From assembly GCA_031551255.1 (NCBI GenBank), contig JAVBNW010000087.1:1-24765 (forward strand): a DNA stretch of 24,765 nt, given 5' to 3'. Position 1 is the stretch's first letter. Every line of letters starts with the position of its first letter. Of this stretch, positions 16,016 through 22,749 are shown piece by piece. Source of the stretch: JAVBNW01 sp031551255. Lineage in GTDB: Bacteria > Bacillota > Clostridia > Christensenellales > UBA1750. Both the position numbers and the translations under genes were made by a program. The notes under the pieces are model-generated. The model saw only the letters and a program-made list of their open reading frames with translations. It searched no databases and was not told the DNA's origin.

Positions 16016-16044
16016 AGTATATCGCATCGTAAATATGCAAACAA
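16016..16044 (-). promoter_or_regulatory. Promoter of the activase/glycyl radical enzyme operon
   Basis: Read on the minus strand, TTGTTT (16044-16039) is followed after 17 bases by TATACT (16021-16016). Transcription would start close to 16009, about 15 bases before the activase start codon. Confidence 0.65.
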
Positions 16045-16075
16045 CACACATTGTGTAAATTCAAATTTCACACAA
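16044..16075. promoter_or_regulatory. Palindromic cluster upstream of the activase promoter, possible regulator site
   Basis: TTGTGT (16051-16056) and CACACAA (16069-16075) form an imperfect palindrome, with AAATT/AAATTT continuing the symmetry inward. TGTGT also pairs with ACACA at 16044-16048. The site abuts the -35 box. The half-sites resemble Crp/Fnr or Rex type operators, but the spacing fits neither consensus exactly, so the regulator is a guess. Confidence 0.4.
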
Positions 16076-16107
16076 AGAATACCAATTGACTCCGTAAGAA
16101 CTCAGGC

Positions 16108-16136
16108 TTGTAACCCATGCGAAAAAAGGGTATACT
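16108..16136 (+). promoter_or_regulatory. Promoter of the SRP RNA
   Basis: TTGTAA (16108-16113), a 17-base spacer and TATACT (16131-16136) place a start near 16143, just ahead of the 5' hairpin of the SRP transcript. It stands back to back with the activase promoter. Confidence 0.7.
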
Positions 16137-16147
16137 GATGAGCAGTT

Positions 16148-16172
16148 CCGGTTTGCGTCGCCCGCAAACCGG
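16148..16172 (+). promoter_or_regulatory. 5' hairpin competing with the SRP RNA closing helix
   Basis: CCGGTTTGCG (16148-16157) pairs perfectly with CGCAAACCGG (16163-16172) across TCGCC. The same CGCAAACCGG is needed to pair with CCGGTTTGCG at 16293-16302 in the terminal helix, so the two folds exclude each other. It may guide co-transcriptional folding or processing. Confidence 0.6.
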
Positions 16173-16313
16173 CGCCTATAGAAGAACCGGGCCCCGTGCA
16201 ACGAGACGCCGTGAACCCTGTCAGGACCGGAAGGTAGCAGCAGTAAGCGGATGTTCTCGTGTGCCGCGGATCAGTCTGGCCGTCTGTAGACGCCGGTTTG
16301 CGGGCGGCTTTTT
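16157..16313 (+). ncRNA. ffs: Signal recognition particle RNA (small bacterial type)
   Basis: The universally conserved SRP domain is present at 16217-16250: CCTGTCAGGACCGGAAGG then TAGCAGCAGTAAGCGG, with the GGAA tetraloop at 16229-16232 and the asymmetric AGCAGCA internal-loop strand. ACGAGA (16201-16206) pairs with TCTCGT (16255-16260), extending the helix. The outer arms 16157-16176 and 16289-16308 are complementary at about 18 of 20 positions and are followed directly by TTTTT (16309-16313), so the closing helix also serves as terminator. The RNA binds Ffh and targets membrane proteins. The mature ends are uncertain and may lie inside the outer helix, about 16177-16288. Confidence 0.93.
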
Positions 16314-16407
16314 GTTGTCGACAATCCATGATTTCGTTATGTAACTTTGCATATTTAGCGAATTGCCACTTCTTTTGTCGAAAAATAGATGTCGATTATG
16401 CGAAAGG

Positions 16408-16436
16408 ATGACAAAAAAACCGCATATATGTATAGT
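16408..16436 (+). promoter_or_regulatory. Promoter of the histidine kinase gene
   Basis: ATGACA (16408-16413), 17 bases and TATAGT (16431-16436) give a start near 16443. This supports a leader of about 65 bases to the preferred GTG start. Confidence 0.6.
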
Positions 16437-16507
16437 GAAGTCAGAATTTATTCCCCGGGACATGCGGCATCATGAATATAAAGGGTGCAAAAGAAAGGGT
16501 GGGCAAT

Positions 16508-17185
16508 GTGACGAGCGATGAACTGGCGATGGATTATGTATTGCACGATCTGCGCGTGCAGGCTCAGCTCTTGCTCGGCGATGCGGATTGGATCGTCGAT
16601 TCGGCGGACGGCGGGAGCGTGGTGGCCGGCGGACGGGACGTAACCGAATGCGTGCTCGCCATACGGGAGAGCGCGCAAATAGCCTGCAATCTCTACAGCG
16701 CCCTGCTCGCCGACGGCAGGGAAGAAGACGCCCCTTGCGCGATCGCGCCCTTGGCCGAGCGCGTGCTCTCATCGGTTCGCCCCGCCGCCCAGGCGCGCGG
16801 CAAGCGCTGCGAGTGCGACATTCTCGGCGAGCCGGTCGCCTCCGGGTCCGAAACGCTCATCGAGAGGATACTCTACAATTTACTGTCCAATGCCATACGT
16901 CATGCCCCCGAGGGGACGTACGTCCGCCTGAAGACGTACGCAGCCGGCGACGACGTCTGCCTGGAAGTCGCCGACGGAGGCCCCGGCCTTGGCGAGCGCG
17001 AGATGCGCCTGCTGACGGGCGCAGAGCCAAGCGGCAAAGACCTGGGGCTGGGGCTGGGCATCGTAAAGTCGTTCGTAGGGCGAATGGGCGGAAACATCGA
17101 GGCATCCTGCGGCGCATCCGGCAGCGCAGTGCGCGTATTTTTGCCCGCGGCGCGGCAACCTGCCTACCAAGGCCCTCGTTATTGA
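16508..17185 (+). CDS. Soluble sensor histidine kinase, minimal form
   Basis: The ~225-residue protein consists of little more than a histidine kinase core. LHDLRVQAQLLL near the N-terminus resembles the phospho-acceptor H box (the His lies at about residue 13). The ATPase lid elements follow: N box LIERILYNLLSNAIRHAP, G1 box DGGPGL, and G2 box GLGLGIVKSFVGRMGG. No membrane segment, PAS or HAMP domain is visible, so the input must come from a partner or the cytoplasm. There is no response regulator next to it. AGAAAGG (16492-16498) fits the GTG at 16508; the in-frame ATG at 16472 has no good ribosome site and would add 12 residues. The target is unknown. Confidence 0.8.
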   Translation: MTSDELAMDYVLHDLRVQAQLLLGDADWIVDSADGGSVVAGGRDVTECVLAIRESAQIACNLYSALLADGREEDAPCAIAPLAERVLSSVRPAAQARGKRCECDILGEPVASGSETLIERILYNLLSNAIRHAPEGTYVRLKTYAAGDDVCLEVADGGPGLGEREMRLLTGAEPSGKDLGLGLGIVKSFVGRMGGNIEASCGASGSAVRVFLPAARQPAYQGPRY

Positions 17186-17332
17186 AAGGGGTACAAAACA
17201 ACAAACATGTACCTTGGAACTGTCGAACCTGACGCGCGTGCAAAGGACAAAAACGGCGCACTCTGCCTGCATGGCGTTGGCGGTCGATATGTTCTAATCC
17301 CGCGGATGGGAAAACCTGCCGCGCGGACAGGC
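17186..17332 (+). other. Non-coding leader region before the binding-protein gene
   Basis: No gene is visible. Short complementary stretches occur (for example CCTGCCGCGCGGACAGG around 17315-17331), suggesting RNA structure. I compared it by eye with c-di-GMP, fluoride, guanidine and cobalamin riboswitch consensus sequences and found no match. Confidence 0.35.
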
Positions 17333-17385
17333 TATAGTCGATGAGTTTCAAACAGGCGTTAAGCCTTTGGAGTTGCTCGACTATA
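17333..17385. repeat. 53-base palindromic element with TATAGTCGA ends
   Basis: TATAGTCGA (17333-17341) pairs exactly with TCGACTATA (17377-17385), and AGGC/GCCT form a second stem inside. The outer sequence resembles the ends of the larger element at 24115-24278. It lies immediately before the ribosome site of the next gene (17388-17397), so it will be the last structure in the mRNA leader. Confidence 0.55.
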
Positions 17386-17406
17386 TGAAGGGAAGGGGCC
17401 GTTTTC

Positions 17407-18345
17407 ATGCGGCGCTGGCTATGGCTTGCCGTTGTTTTCATCATGCTCGCCTGCGTATTGGCAGGCTGCAAAAAAGAACCCAAGAATTATACCCTGGGCA
17501 TATGCCTTCCCCCCGTGAGCGATAGCTGGCAGGGAAGCCTGTTGCCGCCTGCGCGCGAGGCCGCGGAAGCATGGGGAGGCAATTTTGTCGTGACGATCGC
17601 GCCGGAAATCCCCGGCAGCCTGATGGCGGCGGTGGACGAGCTGATCGCCGAAAAGGTGGATATCGTCGTCATGTACGCGTACGACGCCGCGGAGGGCGAA
17701 AGGGCGGCCGCGAAACTCGTCGAAGCGAAAATACCGCTCGTGCTGGTGGGCAACGCGATCGACGGCGAGAACTATGCCGCCCTCGTGTGCGCCGATAACC
17801 TCTCCGTAGGCCGCATGGCGGGAGAGTATATTGCTCAAAGGCTAAACGGCGCGGGAAAAATTTTCGTATTGGAAGGCGTGCCGGGCGAGACGACCGATCT
17901 TCGCAATCAAGGCTTTGGCGAAGCGATCGCCGGGTATCCCGGGCTTGCAATCGTGGCGAGCGACAATTGCGGCAACCTCGCCGACGTCGCGGCGACGAAT
18001 GTTAAGCTTCGCATGGCGCAGGACGACGGCATCGACGCCATTTTCGCGCATAGCGACGAGATGGCGCTGGGCGCGATCGAACCGCTGGAGGAGATCTATG
18101 CGCAGGTGCAGGCGGTAGTCGGCATCGGCGGCAGCAAAACGGTCATCGCGAGCATCGCAAAAAACCATCGCTACTTAAAACTGACGTTCGCGTACCCCGA
18201 ATCGGCGTCCGCAAAGGCCGTCGAAACGGCGATATCGCTGCTGGAGGGTGAAAAGCCGCCGGAGGACAAGCATGTGCTGATCAAGCTTACGCCGGTCGAC
18301 CCTAAAAATGCGCAGGAGCTCTACGATGAGAATGCGCTGTATTAG
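17407..18345 (+). CDS. Sugar-type periplasmic binding lipoprotein (ribose/galactose-binding fold)
   Basis: The 312-residue protein starts with a lipoprotein signal peptide ending in the lipobox LAGC (lipidated Cys21), so it is anchored outside the membrane. YTLGICLPPVSDSWQGSLLPPAREAAE is the first strand and helix of a type I periplasmic binding protein. VDIVVMYAYDAAEG, IPLVLVGNAIDG, GKIFVLEGVPGETTDLRNQGF and IDAIFAHSDEMALGAI follow in the usual order for ribose/galactose-binding relatives. No ABC permease or ATPase is in the window, so it either serves a distant transporter or works as a sensor. GAAGGGAAGGGG precedes the ATG. Its last 20 bases overlap the next gene, so both are co-translated. 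Confidence 0.87.
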   Translation: MRRWLWLAVVFIMLACVLAGCKKEPKNYTLGICLPPVSDSWQGSLLPPAREAAEAWGGNFVVTIAPEIPGSLMAAVDELIAEKVDIVVMYAYDAAEGERAAAKLVEAKIPLVLVGNAIDGENYAALVCADNLSVGRMAGEYIAQRLNGAGKIFVLEGVPGETTDLRNQGFGEAIAGYPGLAIVASDNCGNLADVAATNVKLRMAQDDGIDAIFAHSDEMALGAIEPLEEIYAQVQAVVGIGGSKTVIASIAKNHRYLKLTFAYPESASAKAVETAISLLEGEKPPEDKHVLIKLTPVDPKNAQELYDENALY

Positions 18346-19012
18346 CGCGGGCGCGCTCGCGTACGTCGCGTTGATCGCGCTCCTTTGCGGATGCGGCGAA
18401 GCGCAAGGGGCGCGTATCCGCCCCGTGGAGACGACTACTTACGCAAAGGAGGTCTCCCCCGCCTTGGCCATGCCATCCATCGCGCCCACAACGATATCTT
18501 CCGTCGCCGCACCCTTACCCACCTCCTCTCCCCGCCCCGCGCCGGAAGGAGACGGGGTGCTCATTCGCGTATACAAGGCCGATCGCGAACTGGAGCTTTG
18601 GGAAAACGGAATGCTTTCGCACGCCTGCTCCATCGGGCTGGGCTTCGGCCCGGAGGGGCATAAATATGCCGAAGGAGACGGGCGCACCCCGGAGGGCGCT
18701 TACTATGTATGCATCCGCAACGATCAGAGCCGCTACTATCTCTCGCTGGGCGTCAGCTACCCCGGCGCGCAGGACGCACAAAATGCATGGAACGAGCAAA
18801 GAATTACCAAGGAGCAGTGCGACGCGATCGTAGAGGCGATCGAGGGTGGAAGACGGCCGCCGTGGGACACGCCGCTGGGCGGGGAAATCATGATCCACGG
18901 CCACGGCGGAAGCAGCGATTGGACGGCGGGCTGCATCGCGGTGGACGACTCTGATATGGATGTTCTGTGGGATAAGGCCGCCATCGGCACGGCTATCGAA
19001 ATATACCCGTAA
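18326..19012 (+). CDS. L,D-transpeptidase (YkuD) lipoprotein
   Basis: The 228-residue protein has a signal peptide with a lipobox-like LCGC (Cys23), then a Ser/Pro/Thr-rich linker to about residue 75. The YkuD domain starts at VLIRVYKADRELELWENG, and the catalytic motif is MIHGHGGSSDWTAGCIAV with H191 and the nucleophile C203. Such enzymes make 3-3 crosslinks in peptidoglycan or attach proteins to it, and resist most beta-lactams except carbapenems. AGGAG (18314-18318) inside the preceding gene fits ATG 18326; an in-frame ATG at 18308 has no such site. The 20-base overlap with the binding lipoprotein gene indicates a shared operon and perhaps a shared surface role. Confidence 0.88.
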   Translation: MRMRCISAGALAYVALIALLCGCGEAQGARIRPVETTTYAKEVSPALAMPSIAPTTISSVAAPLPTSSPRPAPEGDGVLIRVYKADRELELWENGMLSHACSIGLGFGPEGHKYAEGDGRTPEGAYYVCIRNDQSRYYLSLGVSYPGAQDAQNAWNEQRITKEQCDAIVEAIEGGRRPPWDTPLGGEIMIHGHGGSSDWTAGCIAVDDSDMDVLWDKAAIGTAIEIYP

Positions 19013-19106
19013 ATGTGGTGCTATTCGTCAAAGATGCTCAAAGAACCAACAGACAAGGAGCGTTTTCAGAGTTAAATACATTACTTACAAGAAGGGCCGA
19101 AGATAT

Positions 19107-19550
19107 ATGAGCTCGATTCCAATTCAAAATGCATCGACCGAAGATGCAAACTACGTCGATCATCAGATTATTCACTTTAACAATACAATGGTTCCTTTCC
19201 AACAAGAGCCACCTTTTTTATCCATAAACCGGTGCATGAAAGAGGGTAACGAACTTATTGCGGGTATCTTAGCGCAAGTATATTGCTGGAACATCTTATA
19301 TATCGATGTTCTATGGGTTAAAGCTGATCATCGGAATAAGGGCTATGCGACGGCGCTCGTGAATGATGTCGAAAAGAAAGCGCGAGAAATGAATTGCCGG
19401 ATTTGCCATTTGGATACTTTTGATTTTCAAGCAAAGGGGCTGTATGAAAAGCTCGGATATTCAGTATTCGGCATTTTAGAAGATTGTCCCGAGGGGCATA
19501 GCCGCTATTACATGTCGAAAAGCTTATGTGAACTCATCGTATCTTCATGA
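19107..19550 (+). CDS. GNAT family N-acetyltransferase, AT-rich
   Basis: The 147-residue protein carries the acetyl-CoA binding motif A of the GNAT fold: LYIDVLWVKADHRNKGYATALVNDVEKKAREMNC, with the R/Q-x-x-G-x-A loop as RNKGYATAL. It ends with the LYEKLGYSVFGILEDCP segment typical of GNAT C-terminal strands. The acceptor substrate cannot be told. The gene is visibly richer in A+T than its neighbours, with many TTA, ATA and AAT codons that the rest of the window avoids, suggesting recent acquisition. The ribosome site is weak (GAAGGG about 11 bases ahead). A terminator follows directly. Confidence 0.85.
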   Translation: MSSIPIQNASTEDANYVDHQIIHFNNTMVPFQQEPPFLSINRCMKEGNELIAGILAQVYCWNILYIDVLWVKADHRNKGYATALVNDVEKKAREMNCRICHLDTFDFQAKGLYEKLGYSVFGILEDCPEGHSRYYMSKSLCELIVSS

Positions 19551-19565
19551 CAACCATGCGCACAC

Positions 19566-19599
19566 TGAAAAATGATGAGAGTTTACCTCATCGTTTTTT
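19566..19599. terminator. Bidirectional terminator between convergent genes
   Basis: GATGAG (19574-19579) pairs with CTCATC (19587-19592). TTTTTT follows on the plus strand (19594-19599), and an A run at 19566-19572 gives a T run on the minus strand. It can end both the GNAT gene and the minus-strand lipoprotein gene. Confidence 0.8.
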
Positions 19600-19633
19600 A
19601 TGTTAAGGAACTCCTCCTGTGGGTTCTTATTTC

Positions 19634-20401
19634 TCAACCTTCGAATCTCAAGCCCGCGAGCATCGCGCACAGATACCGAAACATTTGGGGTTCGGCGAGC
19701 ACCGCGGCCTCGGGCTCGTACGTCTGCACCACGGCCAGCCTGTATCCCGCGGCGACCTTCATCGCCAGCAGGCGGCGCACGCTGCCCTCGTCGTGTTCCA
19801 TCACGACAAATTCTCCGGGATAGGCGATTGCCCCGAGCGAGGGGTCCAGCGAAAAGCCGTACATCTCGTTCCACGTTTCGCCAAGGTCGTGCCGCGCGGT
19901 AATAAAATAGCCGCGTTCCTCGCTGTCGGCGATCATGGCGCCGAGCGCATCGTCGGCGCTTGCAAAACTTCCGTACACGGTGATGCCCTCGCCGGTATCC
20001 AGCATCTGCTGGCGGCTTGGCAGGATGCGATTTTCTTCAAGGATAAAGCGGTCAAAGGATTTTTCGTTAAGCCCCGTCAGCAAATACAGCGAAAAATCCT
20101 CGCCGCGAGCAAGCTCCGCGCGGGTCTCCACTTGCACGCCGGAAGAATGCTCAAACGCGACGCGGCAGGCATCGGGCCACTCATCCTTAGGCAGTTGCAA
20201 TACTTGCGAAAAGGGAGTAAGCGCCGGATCGGCCGACGGAAGATCGGGCGTTGGCGTCGCCTCGAAGGAGGGGGACGGCGTAAGCGTAGGCGTGGCCGAG
20301 GGCGACGGCGAAGCAGCCTGCGGGGCATTTCCGGAACAACCCGCCGCAAGAAGTGCGGCAAGCGCGAAAACGAGGATCGAAGTTATATATCGCTTCATCA
20401 T
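19634..20401 (-). CDS. Hypothetical lipoprotein with Ser/Pro/Thr linker
   Basis: The 255-residue product begins with a clear lipoprotein signal peptide (MMKRYITSILVFALAALLAAGC, written here only to its lipobox LAAGC). A low-complexity Ser/Pro/Thr linker runs to about residue 60 and a globular domain fills the rest. I do not recognise the domain; it contains the segments ITARHDLGETWNEMYG and PGEFVVMEHDEGSVRRLLA. It should be anchored on the outer face of the membrane. No ribosome site precedes the ATG. A TATGAT box on the minus strand (20418-20413) would start transcription within a few bases of it, so the mRNA may be nearly leaderless. It is divergent from rbfA and convergent with the GNAT gene. 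Confidence 0.75.
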   Translation of the reverse strand: MMKRYITSILVFALAALLAAGCSGNAPQAASPSPSATPTLTPSPSFEATPTPDLPSADPALTPFSQVLQLPKDEWPDACRVAFEHSSGVQVETRAELARGEDFSLYLLTGLNEKSFDRFILEENRILPSRQQMLDTGEGITVYGSFASADDALGAMIADSEERGYFITARHDLGETWNEMYGFSLDPSLGAIAYPGEFVVMEHDEGSVRRLLAMKVAAGYRLAVVQTYEPEAAVLAEPQMFRYLCAMLAGLRFEG

Positions 20402-20475
20402 GGCTAAACTGTATCATACAAAGGGAGCTGCGACAACCCTGCGCCCTGCAGCCCGGGGCAATCCGCAAAGCCCGG

Positions 20476-20504
20476 TTTTCACGCCCGCCACAATATGATA
20501 TACT
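20476..20504 (+). promoter_or_regulatory. Promoter of the rbfA-nrnA-truB-ribF operon
   Basis: TTTTCA (20476-20481), a 17-base spacer and TATACT (20499-20504) give a start near 20511 and a leader of about 25 bases. The -35 box is weak. The presence of a promoter here separates this block from the usual nusA-infB genes upstream. Confidence 0.55.
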
Positions 20505-20535
20505 ATCGTGAGAAATGCCGAAAAGAGGGATGTAA

Positions 20536-20913
20536 ATGCCCGGTTACGATAGAAGCGACCGCTACAACGAGGAGATCAAGCGCGGCCTTACTGAAATTTT
20601 ACAGCACGAAGTGAAGGATCCGCGCGTGCCGGAGCTTTTGTCGGTTACCCGCGTGGAAGCTGCGCGGGATCTGAGCTCCGCAAAAATCTACGTGAGCGCG
20701 ATGATCGACGAAACGCAGGCCAAGGCGATGCTCAAGTTCTTCAAGGATGCCTCCGGCTACCTGCGCCACGAGCTGGGCCGCCGCGTGCTGCTCAGGGCGA
20801 TCCCCGAGCTGCAGTTCATCTGGGATCGGAACATCGAATACGGCGTACACATCGCCGGCGTTCTGCGCTCCATCGAGGGCGGGCAAGACGACCCGGAGGA
20901 CGGCGATGCTTAG
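20536..20913 (+). CDS. rbfA: 30S ribosome-binding factor A
   Basis: The 125-residue protein is RbfA, a KH-fold factor that matures the 30S subunit and processes the 5' end of 16S rRNA. Recognisable segments are DRYNEEIKRGLTEILQHEVKDPRV at the N-terminus, LLSVTRVEAARDLSSAKIYVS in the middle, and LRHELGRRVLLRAIPELQFIWD towards the end. Length is typical. A GAGGG site lies ahead of the ATG. The stop overlaps the nrnA start by eight bases, so the genes are coupled. The order rbfA, DHH phosphoesterase, truB, ribF is a well-known Firmicute arrangement. Confidence 0.96.
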   Translation: MPGYDRSDRYNEEIKRGLTEILQHEVKDPRVPELLSVTRVEAARDLSSAKIYVSAMIDETQAKAMLKFFKDASGYLRHELGRRVLLRAIPELQFIWDRNIEYGVHIAGVLRSIEGGQDDPEDGDA

Positions 20914-21862
20914 CCGACTGATCGCCGAAAAAATAAAGAATGCCGGACGGGTTGCGCTCATCGCCCATGTGTCGCCCGACGGCGACACGCTGGGTTCGAC
21001 CCTCGCGCTTTCGCTGGCGCTGGACAAGCTTGCCGTCGAAAACGACGTGTACTGCGAGGACGAGGTGCCCCACACCTACGCGATGCTGCCCGGCAAGGAA
21101 AAGGTTATGCGCCCCCGGGGCGACGAACCCTCCTATCCGTTGGCGGTTTCGCTGGATGTGAGCGATTTTCACAGGCTGGGCGTATGCGCGCGCATCTTTA
21201 CCGAGGCGAGCGAGAGCATCGTGGTGGATCATCATATGACCAACACGGGCTTTGGGCGCCACAACCTGATTCTGGATCGTTCCGCCACGGCGGAGATCGC
21301 TCTTTCGTTAATCGACCTGATCGGCGTTTCGCTGGATCGGGATATTGCCGTGTGCCTTTTCATCGCGCTGTCCACCGATACGGGCAACTTCAACTACCCC
21401 AACACCACCGGCGACGCGCTGCGCACTGCCGCAAGGCTCGTGGACACGGGCATCGACGTCGCCTCCATCACCAAGGCGGTGTACCGCATGCGCACGCCGG
21501 GAAAGACCAAGCTGATCGGCAGGGCGGTTTCCGGAATGAGTTTTGAGCTGGACGGGCGCATCGCCGTGATGCAGCTGACCCTCGAGGACTACCTCTCCTG
21601 CGGCGCGAACGATGCCGAAACCGAGGGCCTCGTCAACTACGGCATCGAATGCGAAGGCATAGATGTTTCTATCATGGCCCGCGAAACGGAAAACGGCGTC
21701 AAGTTTTCGCTTCGCTCTTGGGGCGACCCGGATGTGGGCACGCTGGCCGGCGCTCTGGGCGGCGGCGGCCACGTCACCGCCTCGGGCGTAACCTTGCCCG
21801 GCCCGCTAAAGGCCGCGGTCGCCACCGTGCTCGGGGCGGTCAAGCGGGCGCTCGGCGCATGA
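20906..21862 (+). CDS. nrnA: DHH/DHHA1 phosphoesterase, oligoribonuclease/pAp-phosphatase
   Basis: The 318-residue protein degrades short RNA oligonucleotides and dephosphorylates pAp, as NrnA does. Metal-binding motifs are in order: HVSPDGDTLGS (about residue 21-31), LDVSDFHRLG, VDHHMTN (the DHH motif), and STDTGNF. The DHHA1 substrate-binding domain ends in GGGGH with a following TASG. GGAGG lies just before ATG 20906 inside the end of rbfA. Its stop overlaps truB through an ATGA junction. Some family members also hydrolyse cyclic dinucleotide products; this cannot be told here. Confidence 0.93.
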   Translation: MLSRLIAEKIKNAGRVALIAHVSPDGDTLGSTLALSLALDKLAVENDVYCEDEVPHTYAMLPGKEKVMRPRGDEPSYPLAVSLDVSDFHRLGVCARIFTEASESIVVDHHMTNTGFGRHNLILDRSATAEIALSLIDLIGVSLDRDIAVCLFIALSTDTGNFNYPNTTGDALRTAARLVDTGIDVASITKAVYRMRTPGKTKLIGRAVSGMSFELDGRIAVMQLTLEDYLSCGANDAETEGLVNYGIECEGIDVSIMARETENGVKFSLRSWGDPDVGTLAGALGGGGHVTASGVTLPGPLKAAVATVLGAVKRALGA

Positions 21863-22749
21863 CCATCAGCGGCTTTGCCAATATTAACAAGCCCGCGTCG
21901 CTCACTTCCTCCGATGTCGTCGTAAGGGTGCGCAGGTGCCTTCCGAGGGGAACGAAGGTCGGCCACATGGGCACGCTCGATCCGATGGCCATGGGCGTTT
22001 TGCCCATAGGCATAGGCAAGGCAACGCGGCTGTTTGACTTTGTAATCGACAAAGGCAAGGAATATATCGCCGAAATGCGACTGGGAGTCACGACCGACAC
22101 GCAAGATTCTACCGGCTCCATCCTCTCTCAGCGACCCGCATACGTGAGCCGTGCGGCCCTCGAAGCCGCGGCGAGCGCGTTCCTGGGAGACATTATGCAA
22201 ATACCGCCCGCGTATTCGGCGGTAAAGAAGGATGGAAAGCGCCTTTACCAAATTGCCCGCGAGGGCGGCGATGCCTCTGCCGAGCCGCGGCGAGCGCACA
22301 TCGACGCGATCGATCTTTTATCGTTTTCAGGCGAAACCGCGCTTTTGCGCGTCGCATGCGGGCGGGGCACCTATATCCGCACATTGATTCACGATTTGGG
22401 CGAGGCGGTGGGCTGCGGCGCGCACATGGCCTTTCTCGCGCGCACGCGCACGGGGCCTTTCCGCATCGCGGAGGCCCTATCCCCCGATACATTCCGCGAG
22501 CTCGTCGAATCTAGCAAAGCGCCGCTCGTGCCCATGGATGCGCCGCTTATGCACCTGCCGGCACTGTACCTGAGTGACACACAGCGCCCGGATGTGCGCA
22601 ACGGCAGGGCGCTTCATGCCGCCCTGATGCCCGGACTTATGGAAGGGGCCGCATGCCGCGCATACCTCAAGGGCGCATTCGCGGGAATCTTACAAAGAGA
22701 AGGCGGCCTTTTGCGGTGGAAGGCCATGTTGCTGGAGGATGAAGCATGA
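21859..22749 (+). CDS. truB: tRNA pseudouridine(55) synthase
   Basis: The 296-residue enzyme converts U55 of tRNA to pseudouridine. The catalytic aspartate is D41 in GHMGTLDPMAMGVLPI, where most relatives have GHTGTLDPMATGVL. The N-terminal NINKPASLTSSDVV, the KEYIAEMRLGVTTDTQDSTG strand, and CGRGTYIRTLIHDLGEAVGC are standard TruB segments. No ribosome site stands before the ATG; the ATGA overlap with nrnA indicates translation by coupling. Its own stop overlaps ribF in the same way. Confidence 0.96.
   Translation: MTISGFANINKPASLTSSDVVVRVRRCLPRGTKVGHMGTLDPMAMGVLPIGIGKATRLFDFVIDKGKEYIAEMRLGVTTDTQDSTGSILSQRPAYVSRAALEAAASAFLGDIMQIPPAYSAVKKDGKRLYQIAREGGDASAEPRRAHIDAIDLLSFSGETALLRVACGRGTYIRTLIHDLGEAVGCGAHMAFLARTRTGPFRIAEALSPDTFRELVESSKAPLVPMDAPLMHLPALYLSDTQRPDVRNGRALHAALMPGLMEGAACRAYLKGAFAGILQREGGLLRWKAMLLEDEA

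Noticed and set aside
17186..17406. Known riboswitch before the binding lipoprotein gene
   Set aside because: By-eye comparison with cyclic-di-GMP, fluoride, guanidine and cobalamin consensus cores found no match; only generic stem structure is visible.
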